64,000 nucleotides of DNA from Thermoplasmata archaeon (GTDB lineage: Archaea > Thermoplasmatota > Thermoplasmata > RBG-16-68-12 > SOIM01): contig JAGLME010000026.1 of the NCBI GenBank assembly GCA_023140195.1, forward strand, positions 1 to 64,000. The letters run 5' to 3'. Shown here in pieces: positions 1 through 9,165 of the stretch. The notes below the pieces were generated by a model. The model saw only the letters and a list, made by a program, of their open reading frames with translations, did not search any database and was not told where the DNA came from. The stretch's first letter is position 1, and every line of letters starts with the position of its first letter. A program made the position numbers and the translations under genes.

Positions 1-318
1 TCTCGGTATGGAAAACAGTACACAGATAGCTTCACACACGAGTTGTAGATAGGGGAGTCTCCCAGAGCGGTTCTGGTGAGCTTGTTTCGCCGTCCCAGTT
101 CTTTGTCAGATTCCAGCTACACCAGTGGTAACTATCCTCATGTTATGCCGCGTTTTCGGGAACTGTCTTACTCACGTGAAACAAGTAATGTCCTCCTTCA
201 TATTGTAATACGACGTCTTTCTATTGAGTCGGATGGAAACTGACGTTAGGCTACAAATGCTTGACTGGTGGGAAGAACAATGATACATTGACAAGGCACA
301 CAGCTCACAATGGAGCGT
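1..318. other. Non-coding left edge, nothing recognised
   Basis: No open frame of useful length and no recognisable remnant, tRNA or repeat is visible here on either strand. It lies beyond the 3' end of the topoisomerase VI operon, so it may hold its transcription end, but I see no clear hairpin. The neighbouring gene to the left is outside the window. Confidence 0.5.
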
Positions 319-1440
319 TCAGATCTTGATGCCGATCTCGCTCAGCTTCTCGGGTAGATAGGTGTCCGTCACATAATCCAAACCATACTTTGCCAGCGCC
401 TGCTGTTCAGCCTTCTTCTTTATCTTCAGCATGGTCTCTATCTCGTCCTTCCAGAACCTATCCTTGAACCTCGGGTCGGTGAGCTCCGATTCCAGCGCTC
501 TTATGTCAGAGCTGTTCAGCTTGTCCGTGGGAAGGTCGTAGTTGAGTATGTCCGATGACGTGATCCCAAGGTACTGCGCGGTGGGCGTTGCCAGATACTC
601 GGAGATGTGCGCGGTCTTGATGGCCCCATAAGCGATGGAAGCGAATATCCTGAACGACCACGGGTCCCCGTCCACGAAGACCACTATGGGCAGGTTCAGC
701 TCCTTGTTCAACCTCTTCATGAACCTTCTCGTTGACCTCGCTGGCTGTCCTTTGAGATGGACCAGAACACAATTTGCATCCTCGTCGAACCCGTTCTCCA
801 CCAACCGGTCGAACATGCCGCCCGTCTCTATCGCTATGACGAACTTCGCGTTCGTGCCCAGAAGCTCGATCTTGTCTTCCTCCACGTTGTATGGTATCCC
901 GTATCCCGAATCACCGACGTCATCCCTGCAGTTGATCTTCTTCTTCTGACCCTTCCTGTTCCTTTCTCTAAGTGTGACGTCCCCCATGACCCTGGCCCCG
1001 TCCTCTTCCGGCCTGAGCTTCAGGTCCTCCCTCATGCACTCTGTGAGTATCTCCAGATCCTCGGCCAGATTATTCGACTCGTCCTGTGAGGAGAACTTGG
1101 CCATGTCCCAGCCTTCCGAGATGTAGTACATCTCTCTCAAAGTGGAGGATTTCTCGGTCTTTATCATCTCCCTGATGAAGTCCAGCATGTACATCGTTCT
1201 CAAGAGCATGTACGCCCCGCGGAGCTTCTTGGCCGACCTGATGCCCTTGGTCGCTCCGTACTTCCACACACCCTTGCTCGCAACGAACCTTATGTTGCTC
1301 TTGGCCCGGATGGGGATCTTCATGTTGGGTATCTGCCCCTTGTCCAGCTGGTCGTATATCTCTTCAGCCAGCTCGTGCAGCTTCTCAACCGGCCTCTGAT
1401 GCCTCTCTTCCAGTTCCGTCAGCTTCATGACTTTCGTCAT
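319..1440 (-). CDS. top6A: DNA topoisomerase VI subunit A
   Basis: Catalytic DNA-cleaving subunit of the type IIB topoisomerase, homologous to Spo11. With subunit B it forms an A2B2 enzyme that passes one duplex through another and relaxes supercoils. The 373-aa length is normal for the family. A winged-helix region carries the motif [11 protein letters not shown], in which the second Tyr (about residue 106) is the expected DNA-linking residue. The Toprim domain follows, with ETGGMFDRL (Glu near 203) and VDGDPWSF (acidic pair near 255) as metal ligands. The gene is the downstream partner of top6B and its start lies inside the 3' end of top6B (56-base overlap), which implies translational coupling. 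An in-frame ATG four codons later would shorten the overlap to 44 bases. Confidence 0.97.
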   Translation of the reverse strand: MTKVMKLTELEERHQRPVEKLHELAEEIYDQLDKGQIPNMKIPIRAKSNIRFVASKGVWKYGATKGIRSAKKLRGAYMLLRTMYMLDFIREMIKTEKSSTLREMYYISEGWDMAKFSSQDESNNLAEDLEILTECMREDLKLRPEEDGARVMGDVTLRERNRKGQKKKINCRDDVGDSGYGIPYNVEEDKIELLGTNAKFVIAIETGGMFDRLVENGFDEDANCVLVHLKGQPARSTRRFMKRLNKELNLPIVVFVDGDPWSFRIFASIAYGAIKTAHISEYLATPTAQYLGITSSDILNYDLPTDKLNSSDIRALESELTDPRFKDRFWKDEIETMLKIKKKAEQQALAKYGLDYVTDTYLPEKLSEIGIKI

Positions 1441-3412
1441 CCAATTCCTCCTCGACTTCGTCGTAATCGAGTTCCTCTTCGGGTTCTTCCTCTATGATCT
1501 CCTCAACAGTGGGAGGTCTCATCTTCAAGTCCCAGTCTCCTGGCAATGGCTCCGCGCCGACCACGCTGGTCGGGTTGATGCCGCTCACGTAGAGTTCGAT
1601 CTCGTCGTACTCGTCCTCGTCCATGCCGAACAGCTCGAAGGTCGCCATCCCTATCTCGGTGGTCGGTATCCTCTTCAGCTCCCAGGTTATCTTGCCGTCC
1701 TCCTTGATCTCCTTCGGCTTGGGATTGCATGAATCCAGGTCCAGATTCTCGTACGGGATTATCCCGTGAAGGTTGAACTTCTGTCCCTTGGGGGTGTAGT
1801 TGTAGACCTTGAGAGTGACCTTGTGCCTTCTCTTCTCGAACACCACCTCCTCGTCTATCCAGACCACGTTCATGATCTTGGTGATGGTCTTCCTGAGGTC
1901 CGGGACCTTCCTGTCCACTATCTTCGATGACTTCTGGGCGATCTCCGGCAGTATCTTCTGGACGATGTCGAACTTCTCCCTGGTCTTGGCCTTCTTCACC
2001 TTTCTCTTCATGTGGCTCCCGAGCTTCCGACCGCACACCCTCAACGCCCTTTCGATCTCGGTCTCTATCTTGGGGATCTTGGCCACGGCCTCTTTCGATT
2101 CTGACGTGTAGGGAACCTTGGAGGATGCGAAGTGAATGAGGATTATTGCCGGGCCGAAAGGAATTCCGTGTCCGCCTCTCTGCTCCAGTCCATATCTTCT
2201 CCAGTCCACCTTCTCCACCGCGGTCGTCATTGCACACGCGCCCTGCTGGTACAACAGGGGGATCCGGTTCGCATATCTCAGGATCTCGATGGGCTTGTCC
2301 TGTGGCAGTTGCCCCCCGTAGACAATTCCCACCTCCACCTGGAACGGGTTTCCGGTGTACACGTTCGGCTCTCTGGTCACCGGGGGACAGTAGAACTCCG
2401 GCTTCAGCCCTCCCAGCACGTTCTTCAGCCCCTTCTTGATCAGCCTCTCGCCTATTGGCGATAAGCAGTCCGTGGGGGGAGCCATTATCTTGATCTTCTT
2501 GACGACTTCCAGTATTCTCCTCGCCTCGTCCAACGTCAACCTCTTGGGATGCCTTTCCAACGGTACATCGGCCTTCGTAAGTATCTCTATGGCAACCCTG
2601 GAGCTGATCCTGGAGAACTCCTTCTGCAGGAAAGCGGTCATCTTGTAGCTGCCGGTGGCCTTCGCCATCTTGAGGAGTGTTCCAAGTTCTATTCCCTGAG
2701 GATGTGGTTTTATCTCCTCCGTCTTTGGAGGGAGGATTTCGGACGCCCTCTCGAACAGGTACTGGGTCCCGAACGGGTCCTTGTACACGATCCTGGCATG
2801 AGGGTTCACTATCGCGGTCCCTTTGAGGTATTCCAGCACCGACTGCTTCCCCATCACGTACCGGCCCCTCAGCTGCATCTCTATCCTGGTCCCGCTCTCC
2901 TTCTCCCACACCACGAAGTCGTCCCGGACCACTTTGGGTCGGTTCCTCTTGGTATCCAGCATCAGTTCGACCTGATACGCCACGTCCTTGTTCTTCACCT
3001 TCGATCGGATGATGGACGGTCTGCCGGTCGTGAGCTGAGCGTACATGACCGCAGCCGATATCCCCAGCCCCTGCTGTCCCCTGGTCTGCCTCAGGCTGTG
3101 GAATCTCGAACCGTACAGAAGCCTTCCGAAGATATGGGGGACCTGTTTCTTCACTATCCCCGGGCCGTTGTCCTCGATTATCAATCGGAACTCGTCAGTG
3201 CTGATCTTCTTTATCTGGACGAAGATCTCGGGCAGTATCTCGGCCTCCTCACACACATCCAGAGAGTTGTCCACCGCTTCCTTCACGGATGTGATCATCG
3301 CCCTGGTGAGGCTGTCAAAACCAAGTATGTGCTTGTTCCTCTCGAAGAACTCCGAGACAGATATCTCCTTCTGCTTCTTGGCCAGTTTTTGAGCGATTGA
3401 TGTGGAAGCCAT
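1385..3412 (-). CDS. top6B: DNA topoisomerase VI subunit B
   Basis: ATPase subunit of topoisomerase VI; ATP-driven dimerisation of the two B subunits gates strand passage by subunit A. The N-terminal GHKL fold shows the N-box EAVDNSLD (Asn near 49), the G1 motif EDNGPGI (near 80) and the lid motif GQQGLGIS (near 115). A helix-two-turn-helix region, a transducer domain and a C-terminal Ig-like domain (from about 520) follow, and the protein ends in a short acidic tail. The 675-aa length fits forms that keep the C-terminal domain. The ATG at 3412 is preceded by a purine-rich GAAGGGATGAG and a TATA-like box about 40 bases upstream. It is first in the top6B-top6A operon. Confidence 0.97.
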   Translation of the reverse strand: MASTSIAQKLAKKQKEISVSEFFERNKHILGFDSLTRAMITSVKEAVDNSLDVCEEAEILPEIFVQIKKISTDEFRLIIEDNGPGIVKKQVPHIFGRLLYGSRFHSLRQTRGQQGLGISAAVMYAQLTTGRPSIIRSKVKNKDVAYQVELMLDTKRNRPKVVRDDFVVWEKESGTRIEMQLRGRYVMGKQSVLEYLKGTAIVNPHARIVYKDPFGTQYLFERASEILPPKTEEIKPHPQGIELGTLLKMAKATGSYKMTAFLQKEFSRISSRVAIEILTKADVPLERHPKRLTLDEARRILEVVKKIKIMAPPTDCLSPIGERLIKKGLKNVLGGLKPEFYCPPVTREPNVYTGNPFQVEVGIVYGGQLPQDKPIEILRYANRIPLLYQQGACAMTTAVEKVDWRRYGLEQRGGHGIPFGPAIILIHFASSKVPYTSESKEAVAKIPKIETEIERALRVCGRKLGSHMKRKVKKAKTREKFDIVQKILPEIAQKSSKIVDRKVPDLRKTITKIMNVVWIDEEVVFEKRRHKVTLKVYNYTPKGQKFNLHGIIPYENLDLDSCNPKPKEIKEDGKITWELKRIPTTEIGMATFELFGMDEDEYDEIELYVSGINPTSVVGAEPLPGDWDLKMRPPTVEEIIEEEPEEELDYDEVEEELDDESHEADGTGREASEAG

Positions 3413-3448
3413 CTCATCCCTTCTGTGGGGTGGTAATGATATTGAGCG

Positions 3449-3457
3449 ATATAAATC
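3449..3457 (-). promoter_or_regulatory. TATA-like box for the topoisomerase VI operon
   Basis: On the minus strand this reads GATTTATATC, about 40 bases upstream of the top6B ATG. This implies a short 5' leader of roughly 12-15 bases, long enough to include the GAAGGG purine tract before the start. Confidence 0.5.
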
Positions 3458-3475
3458 TAACTTGAGTTATGTAAG

Positions 3476-4579
3476 TCAAGTCGCCTTGGGGCCTTCCTCA
3501 TCATCGTCAAAAGCCTCGCCGCAGCTGGGGCACTTGTCCACGTCCGCAGGAACATCGGCACCGCATCGGTCGCACTCGAACTCGGCATCCTCTACCTGCG
3601 TTTCTTCCTCTGTTCCTTCCTTTTCTTCCTCATCAAAGGACGCACCGCAGCTGGGGCACTTGTCCGCATTCTCGGGAACATCGGCACCGCATCGGTCGCA
3701 CTCGAACTCGGCCCATTCCTCCTCCTTCATGGCATCCACCCGTTCCTGCCATTGGGAGGACCTCTGCCTGGCCTTTCCAAGCCACCAGTACATGCCCACT
3801 CCCATGTAAAAGAGCGCGATCACGAAGAGCATGTTGTTGAAGGCCAGCACTGTAGAATGCCAATACTGGTCGAACAGATTGGCGTTCATGGGTCCGAAAC
3901 CGTAGCTCGTGAAGTCTTCGCTCTCGAAGCCGGTGTCCGCCGAAGTTCCGCCCGTGTCCTGTGTTTCAAAGAAGAAGAAGTGATTGGGCCACTCTGGATA
4001 ACCGATGGGTTGAGATGCTGGGAGGGTGGTCCTTACCTGGAACTCCGCACCGTTCGTGTAGTTGGTGTCAGACGTGTCGGTCGGGCTCATTGTGAATGCG
4101 ACGGTCTTGGATCCGTTCTCCACTGGTCTATCAGCTACGATGACCCTGACGAATTCTGGAGGCAGGTTCTCCTCGTTGGTGTAGATGACAGTGAAGGTGA
4201 ACTCGGTGTTCGCGTCCCCCGACTTGGGAGACACCACGCCCTGGGAAAGATTCGCCCCAGCGTACTGCGGCTCAACGTGTCTGGCCATGCTCTCGAACGT
4301 TGCATAATAGTCGGAGTAATCGTACGCTCTTTGAGTGCTCACGGCGGCGAAGGCGAAAGAGTTGACGACAAGAATGAATATGCCAAGGATGGCAAACCTC
4401 TTCGGCCCCTTGAATCCCAGGTAGTACGGGATGGCCAGCGCGCTCAGGGGCACAAGAAGGATGAAGAAACAACCCGAGACCACGTAGAAGAATGTGCTGA
4501 TGAGCACTATCGGTATGAGGTAGAACAAGAAGCCCCACTTGGTCTCGTTTATCTTGGCTTGGAATCCCTTGAGGTCCAT
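3476..4579 (-). CDS. Membrane protein with two C-terminal zinc ribbons
   Basis: Function unknown. The 367-aa protein has two or three hydrophobic segments near the N-terminus (about residues 14-75), then a roughly 170-residue polar domain rich in Thr, Asn and Pro that probably lies outside the membrane. A further membrane segment follows near residue 270 (MLFVIALFYMGVGMYWW). The cytoplasmic tail has two nearly identical zinc ribbons, each CDRCGADVP...DKCPSCG, separated by an acidic linker. The start is the ATG at 4579, 27 bases after a TATA-like box, which suggests a leaderless mRNA; a longer reading frame would run across the start of the divergent GTPase gene. The two ribbons are also close copies at the DNA level. 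Confidence 0.75.
   Translation of the reverse strand: MDLKGFQAKINETKWGFLFYLIPIVLISTFFYVVSGCFFILLVPLSALAIPYYLGFKGPKRFAILGIFILVVNSFAFAAVSTQRAYDYSDYYATFESMARHVEPQYAGANLSQGVVSPKSGDANTEFTFTVIYTNEENLPPEFVRVIVADRPVENGSKTVAFTMSPTDTSDTNYTNGAEFQVRTTLPASQPIGYPEWPNHFFFFETQDTGGTSADTGFESEDFTSYGFGPMNANLFDQYWHSTVLAFNNMLFVIALFYMGVGMYWWLGKARQRSSQWQERVDAMKEEEWAEFECDRCGADVPENADKCPSCGASFDEEEKEGTEEETQVEDAEFECDRCGADVPADVDKCPSCGEAFDDDEEGPKAT
3519..3586 (-). repeat. Zinc-ribbon coding repeat, copy 1
   Basis: A 68-base direct repeat with the copy at 3645-3712. I count 63 of 68 identical positions, with all mismatches inside one 10-base block. Each copy encodes one zinc ribbon. The identity extends to synonymous positions, so duplication or gene conversion was recent. 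Confidence 0.85.
3645..3712 (-). repeat. Zinc-ribbon coding repeat, copy 2
   Basis: Partner of the repeat at 3519-3586, in the same orientation and reading frame. The first 21 and last 37 bases match exactly. Confidence 0.85.
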
Positions 4580-4601
4580 TGCCACGAGTATTCGAGGTTT
4601 G

Positions 4602-4610
4602 GTTATTAAT
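4602..4610 (-). promoter_or_regulatory. TATA-like box, leaderless promoter
   Basis: Reads ATTAATAAC on the minus strand, centred 27 bases before the ATG at 4579. This spacing places transcription start at or next to the start codon of the zinc-ribbon membrane protein. Confidence 0.5.
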
Positions 4611-4669
4611 ATTGTGTGGTTCAGCCACGGCATAAGGTTTTTGAAGAGTAGGGGGATTCTAAGGGTGCA

Positions 4670-5767
4670 ATGCCGGAGATCCAGGAGCAGATAGCCGAGA
4701 TAGAGGACGAGATACAGCGGACGCCCTACAACAAGGCGACCCAGCACCACATAGGGAAGCTCAAGGCCAAGCTCGCCAGGCTCAAGGAGAAGGCTGAGAA
4801 GAAGACCGGCGGCGCTACCGGCACATCCTACGCGGTTTCCAAGGAAGGCAACGCGACCGTTGCGCTCGTGGGTTTTCCCAGCGCTGGTAAGAGCACATTG
4901 CTGAATCAACTGACGAACGCCGAATCTGATGTGGGGGATTACGACTTCACCACGCTCAAGATCGTTCCCGGAATGATGGAGTACAAGGGCGCCAACATCC
5001 AGTTGCTGGACATGCCTGGGATCGTAAGAGGGGCGTCCAGAGGGAGAGGCAGGGGAAGGGAGATCATCTCGGTCATCAGGGCCTCGGACCTCATCGTCAT
5101 ATTGCTGGACGTGTTCGAGACCAATCTGGGCCTCATGCTCGAAGAGCTCTACGACGCCGGCATCAGGTTCAACGACAAGCTTCCAGACATCGTTGCTACC
5201 AGGAAGGACAGGGGCGGGATAAGCGTCAACACGACCGTCAAGCTCACCAAGATTGACGAGGAGATGATCGAGGACATCTTCCGCGAATGGGGCTTCATCA
5301 ATGCGGATGTCGTAGTGCGGGAGGACGTCACCGAGGACCGTGTCATCGACTGGCTGGCCGGGAACCGCGCCTACATATCATCCGTTCTGGTCCTGAACAA
5401 GGCGGACCTGGTCACAAAGGCCTACCTGAACCACCTGAAGAAGAAACTCAAAGGCTGGGAGTTCCTCCCCATATCCGCCAAGAACGGTACCGGGCTCCCC
5501 AAGCTGAGGAAGAAGATCTACGATACACTGGAATTCATCCGGGTCTACATGAAACCTCAAGGCAAGGAAGCCGATCTCGAAGAACCGCTGGTGATACAAA
5601 AAGGGTCCACGGTCGTAGCCGTGTGCGATTCCATCCACCGGGATTTCAGGAGGAAGTTCAAGCACGCCAACGTGTGGGGCAAGAGCGCCAAGTTCCCGGG
5701 GCAGAGGGTCGGCCTGGGCCACGTGTTGAAGGACAAGGATGTTATAACTGTAATCATTCAGAAGTGA
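4670..5767 (+). CDS. drg: DRG-family GTP-binding protein
   Basis: Archaeal member of the developmentally regulated GTP-binding protein family (Obg-related, TRAFAC class), thought to act with ribosomes during translation. The 365-aa protein has an N-terminal helical region with a helix-turn-helix-like character (residues 1-55). The G domain shows the P-loop GFPSAGKST (68-76), the G3 motif DMPGIVRGAS and the G4 motif LNKADL (near 243). The usual inserted segment between G3 and G4 is present. A C-terminal TGS domain (about 290-365) ends in the typical GLGHVLKDKDVITVI pattern. Length and domain order match the family. It is transcribed divergently from the zinc-ribbon membrane protein, and valyl-tRNA synthetase follows on the same strand. 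Confidence 0.95.
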   Translation: MPEIQEQIAEIEDEIQRTPYNKATQHHIGKLKAKLARLKEKAEKKTGGATGTSYAVSKEGNATVALVGFPSAGKSTLLNQLTNAESDVGDYDFTTLKIVPGMMEYKGANIQLLDMPGIVRGASRGRGRGREIISVIRASDLIVILLDVFETNLGLMLEELYDAGIRFNDKLPDIVATRKDRGGISVNTTVKLTKIDEEMIEDIFREWGFINADVVVREDVTEDRVIDWLAGNRAYISSVLVLNKADLVTKAYLNHLKKKLKGWEFLPISAKNGTGLPKLRKKIYDTLEFIRVYMKPQGKEADLEEPLVIQKGSTVVAVCDSIHRDFRRKFKHANVWGKSAKFPGQRVGLGHVLKDKDVITVIIQK

Positions 5768-5859
5768 CTGGTCGGCCAAGGTGGCTAACCTTTTTATTGG
5801 AACATGCATTTGGGAAAGTCCGCCTAGCAGGTTCAGATGGCCAGGAAAGAGGATTGAGC

Positions 5860-8172
5860 ATGGGAGAACCCAAGATCGCCGAGAAGAGATGGAAGCCGGA
5901 GTTCGAGCTGGAGGCTCTGGACAGATGGGAGAAGGACAAGCCTTACGTGTTCGACAAGAACTCGGGCAAGCCCATCTATGTCATCGACACCCCTCCGCCG
6001 TATCCATCGGGCACCTGGCATATTGGCGCGGTTGCCGGCTATTCTCTTATCGACATGTGCGCCCGGCTCAAGAGGATGCAGGGCTTCGAGGTCCTGTTCC
6101 CGATGTGTCTGGACAAGAACGGCATTAACATTGAACTGACTGTCGAAAGGAAGTACAAGAAGGGGCTCCACGAGTTCGACAGGGAGGAGTTCATCAACAT
6201 CTGCAGGGAGGAGATCGGCAAGATAAGCGAGGGGATACTCGACCTTTCCAGGAGAATAGGGCTGTCCGTGGACTTCGACGAGTATTTCTACGAGACCGAT
6301 ACACCTGAATACAGAAGGAAGACCCAGGCAGTCTTCATAGACCTGTGGAACAAGGGGCTCGTTTACACTGGCCTGAGGCCCAGCTTCTACTGCCCCGCCT
6401 GCAAGACCGCAATCGCCGAGGCCGAGATCGAGTACGAAGAGAGGCCATCAACCCTGTCTTCGCTGAAGTTCAAGGTCAAGGAGACCGGAGAGGATCTGAT
6501 AATTGCGACCACAAGGCCAGAGCTCCTGTGCGCCTGCAAGTTGGTTCTCGTTCATCCGGACGACGAGAGGTGGACGCACCTGCACGGCAAGACGGCAATC
6601 GTTCCCCTCTACGGGATCGAGGTTCCCATTCAAGCCCACACCTACGTCAGTCCAGAGATCGGGAGCGGCATCGTGATGATGTGCTCATACGGAGACCTGG
6701 GAGACGTTCAGATATTCCGCGAACTTGCGCTGGAAGCGGTCAAGGCGATCGACGAGGATGGACAGATGACCGAGGCCGCAGGCGAATACCAGGGGATGAA
6801 GGTCGCGGATGCAAGGCAGAAGATACTGGAGGATTTGTTGGCGAACGATCTAGTCACCGACGAGGAATCGCTCATTCATCAAACACCGCTGTGCAGCCGG
6901 TCCCGCACCGAAATCGAGTTCATCCCCATGGAGGAGATGTACCTCAAGCAGATCGAGTTCCTTGACGATCTAAGGGAAAGCGCTAATCAAATGAAGTTCT
7001 ATCCTGCAAGACACAAGAGGATCCTTGAAGACTGGATGGACGCTCTCACCATCGACTGGCCCATAAGCAGGAGGCGTTACTACCACACCGAGATCCCACT
7101 CTGGTACTGCAGGGAATGCAGCGAGGTCATTGTTCCACCGCCCGGAGACTACTACCAGCCCTGGAAAGATCCACCGCCCGTGAACGCATGTCCAAAATGC
7201 GGCGGCACGGAGTTCGTGGGCGAGGACCGGGTTTTCGATACCTGGATGGATTCCAGCAACAGCAACCTCGTCGCTTCGATGTTCATGATGGACGATCAGT
7301 TCTTCGAGAATAACTTCCCCACCTCACTGAGGCCTCAGGGCAGGGACATTGTCAGAACATGGCTCTACTACACAACTCTCAAGAGCTGGCTGGTCAAGAA
7401 ACAGAAGCCGTTCGAGCACGTCTTCATTCACGGTCTTGGATTGGACGCAAATGGTAGGGCCATGCACAGGAGCCTCGGGAATCAGATACTGGTTGAGCCG
7501 GTGCTCGATGCCCATGGAGCTGACTCGTTCCGGTTCTGGGCGGCCAGCGAGACCAATGTCGGGGACGATTTCAGGATATCGGAGGAGAGGATAGCTGGGT
7601 CCAAGAAGTTCCTGACAAAACTGTGGAACGTGGCCCGTTTCGTTTCATCGTTCGGTTTCGCGGAGAAGGGCGATCTGAAGCCAACCGATGAATGGATGCT
7701 TTCCGAGCTGAACAATCTGGTCGAGGAGTGTGAGAAGGGCTACGATCAATACAACTTCTTCGTACCAGCCAGCAAGGTGAGGAACTTCCTGTGGAACGCC
7801 TTCGCTTCCCACTATCTGGAGATGGCCAAATCCAGGGCCTATCAGGAGGATACCGGAGCTCTTTACGCTCTTCACGAATGCCTTAGGACCGTGCTCAAGC
7901 TACTTGCGCCCATCACACCTTTCATAACCGAGAAGATATGGATGGAGGTTTACGGAGGAGAGGTCCACAAGGAAGCGATGCCTCAACCCGTTGACGAGAG
8001 GAAGAGTGCTCTGTCAGAAGTTTCCGATGAGCTGATGGAATTCAACTCATCCATATGGAAGATGAAGAAGGACCAAGGGCTCAGTTTGCGTGCGGAGCTG
8101 GCGGGTGTGGAGATCCCGGAGAAGCTGGAACCGTTCAAGGACGATCTTGTTGTCATGCACAATCTGGTATGA
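5860..8172 (+). CDS. valS: Valyl-tRNA synthetase
   Basis: Class I aminoacyl-tRNA synthetase that charges tRNA-Val; the call rests on the archaeal ValRS-like catalytic core. The HIGH-type motif is seen as PSGTWHIGA near residue 50. An editing (CP1) domain lies in about 180-330 with TTRPELL. A zinc-binding pair of CxxC motifs (CRECSEVI, CPKCGGTEF) sits near 415-450. The KMSKS-type loop near residue 530 reads GRAMHRSLGN, so His and Arg stand where Ser and Lys are usual. A helical anticodon-binding domain follows (590-765). At 770 aa it is on the short side and lacks a long C-terminal coiled coil. The ATG at 5860 has GAGGATT upstream. Earlier in-frame codons overlap drg in another frame and are excluded. 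Confidence 0.9.
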   Translation: MGEPKIAEKRWKPEFELEALDRWEKDKPYVFDKNSGKPIYVIDTPPPYPSGTWHIGAVAGYSLIDMCARLKRMQGFEVLFPMCLDKNGINIELTVERKYKKGLHEFDREEFINICREEIGKISEGILDLSRRIGLSVDFDEYFYETDTPEYRRKTQAVFIDLWNKGLVYTGLRPSFYCPACKTAIAEAEIEYEERPSTLSSLKFKVKETGEDLIIATTRPELLCACKLVLVHPDDERWTHLHGKTAIVPLYGIEVPIQAHTYVSPEIGSGIVMMCSYGDLGDVQIFRELALEAVKAIDEDGQMTEAAGEYQGMKVADARQKILEDLLANDLVTDEESLIHQTPLCSRSRTEIEFIPMEEMYLKQIEFLDDLRESANQMKFYPARHKRILEDWMDALTIDWPISRRRYYHTEIPLWYCRECSEVIVPPPGDYYQPWKDPPPVNACPKCGGTEFVGEDRVFDTWMDSSNSNLVASMFMMDDQFFENNFPTSLRPQGRDIVRTWLYYTTLKSWLVKKQKPFEHVFIHGLGLDANGRAMHRSLGNQILVEPVLDAHGADSFRFWAASETNVGDDFRISEERIAGSKKFLTKLWNVARFVSSFGFAEKGDLKPTDEWMLSELNNLVEECEKGYDQYNFFVPASKVRNFLWNAFASHYLEMAKSRAYQEDTGALYALHECLRTVLKLLAPITPFITEKIWMEVYGGEVHKEAMPQPVDERKSALSEVSDELMEFNSSIWKMKKDQGLSLRAELAGVEIPEKLEPFKDDLVVMHNLV

Positions 8173-8204
8173 ACTCCTGAGGATGGTTTGCACTTTGTTA
8201 TGTA

Positions 8205-8270
8205 TCATATTGTGACACAGTTATGAGGATGCAATACCCACCCATCTCTGACTCTCGTGTCACAATATGA
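8205..8270. promoter_or_regulatory. Perfect 14-bp inverted repeat upstream of nadE
   Basis: TCATATTGTGACAC at 8205-8218 is repeated as its exact reverse complement at 8257-8270, with 38 bases between the arms. Each arm is itself a near palindrome around TGTGACACA, which looks like the binding site of a dimeric regulator. The arms end about 60 bases before the nadE TATA-like box. Spacing and the absence of a T-run argue against a simple terminator, though it could fold as a long-loop hairpin after valS. Confidence 0.6.
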
Positions 8271-8329
8271 CACCGAACCTACAGCAAGGTCATGAAGTCA
8301 TATTTCAGAATGTGTTGGACAGAAAAAGA

Positions 8330-8337
8330 GTTATAAC
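8330..8337 (+). promoter_or_regulatory. TATA-like box of nadE
   Basis: GTTATAAC centred 25 bases before the nadE ATG at 8359, with an AGAAAAAGA purine tract just upstream resembling a BRE. This predicts a leaderless transcript. Confidence 0.6.
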
Positions 8338-8358
8338 CCTCATCCAATTCTTCAGGCG

Positions 8359-9165
8359 ATGCCTTTGAGGCCCAAGTTCAAAGAGGAAATGGTCAGTGTT
8401 GTCATCACATTCCTGAAGGACAGCGTGGAACAGAGCGGAATGGATGGCGTGGTCATAGGAATGAGCGGAGGCCTGGATTCGAGCATCGTGGCAAAGCTGG
8501 CTGCCGACGCATTGGGCCCCGACAAGGTGCTTGGAGTGTTCCTTCCAGAGTCCACTAGTTCCCAGGAAGACGCCGAACACGCAGAGTTCTATGCCAGATC
8601 GCTGGGAATAGGGTTCGAGACCATTCAGATCGATGATATGGTGAAGGCCGCTCGAGAGGCCGCTGGGGGTTCGATTGACAAAGTCGTTCTCGCCAATATG
8701 AAGGCAAGGACCCGGATGATGATCCTGTACCATAGAGCAAACTCCCTGAACCGGCTGGTCCTGGGCACGGGCAACAAGAGCGAGCTCATGGTGGGCTACT
8801 TCACCAAGTTCGGGGACGGTGGCTGCGATCTGCTCCCCATAGGTGACATCTACAAGACCCAGATCAATGAGATGGCCGAGTTCCTCGGGCTGCCGAAAGA
8901 GATAACCATCAAACCGCCCTCGGCCGGGCTGTGGGAGGGCCAGACCGACGAGGTGGATCTTGGGATAAGCTACCAGGAACTGGATTCGATACTTCTCGGG
9001 ATAGAACTGAGCATGGACGATGATGAGATCTCGGAAAGGACGAACCATCCGGTTTCCGAGGTTGCCAGGATAAGGTCCATGGTAAAACGCACCGCCCACA
9101 AGAGAAAGACACCGCTCATACCCAAGATAGGCATCAAGACCATTGGATTGGACTGGCGAGAATAG
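8359..9165 (+). CDS. nadE: NH3-dependent NAD+ synthetase
   Basis: Catalyses the last step of NAD biosynthesis, amidating nicotinic acid adenine dinucleotide using ammonia and ATP. The 268-aa protein has the PP-loop SGGLDSS (36-42) of the adenine nucleotide alpha hydrolase fold. Further family motifs are LGTGNKSELMVGYFTKFGDG and LPIGDIYKTQ, followed by PPSAGLWEGQTDE. No glutaminase domain is present, so free ammonia or a separate partner must supply nitrogen. The start follows a TATA-like box at leaderless spacing, and a conspicuous inverted repeat lies further upstream as a possible operator. The 3' end overlaps the convergent PH-like gene by 32 bases. Confidence 0.95.
   Translation: MPLRPKFKEEMVSVVITFLKDSVEQSGMDGVVIGMSGGLDSSIVAKLAADALGPDKVLGVFLPESTSSQEDAEHAEFYARSLGIGFETIQIDDMVKAAREAAGGSIDKVVLANMKARTRMMILYHRANSLNRLVLGTGNKSELMVGYFTKFGDGGCDLLPIGDIYKTQINEMAEFLGLPKEITIKPPSAGLWEGQTDEVDLGISYQELDSILLGIELSMDDDEISERTNHPVSEVARIRSMVKRTAHKRKTPLIPKIGIKTIGLDWRE

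Noticed and set aside
4580-4909. Upstream extension of the zinc-ribbon membrane protein by 110 residues
   Set aside because: It runs antisense through the start of the DRG gene and across a good TATA-like box; the residues show no family pattern.
5287-5859. Upstream extension of valyl-tRNA synthetase
   Set aside because: It overlaps the DRG gene in another frame, and ValRS-like sequence begins only after ATG 5860.
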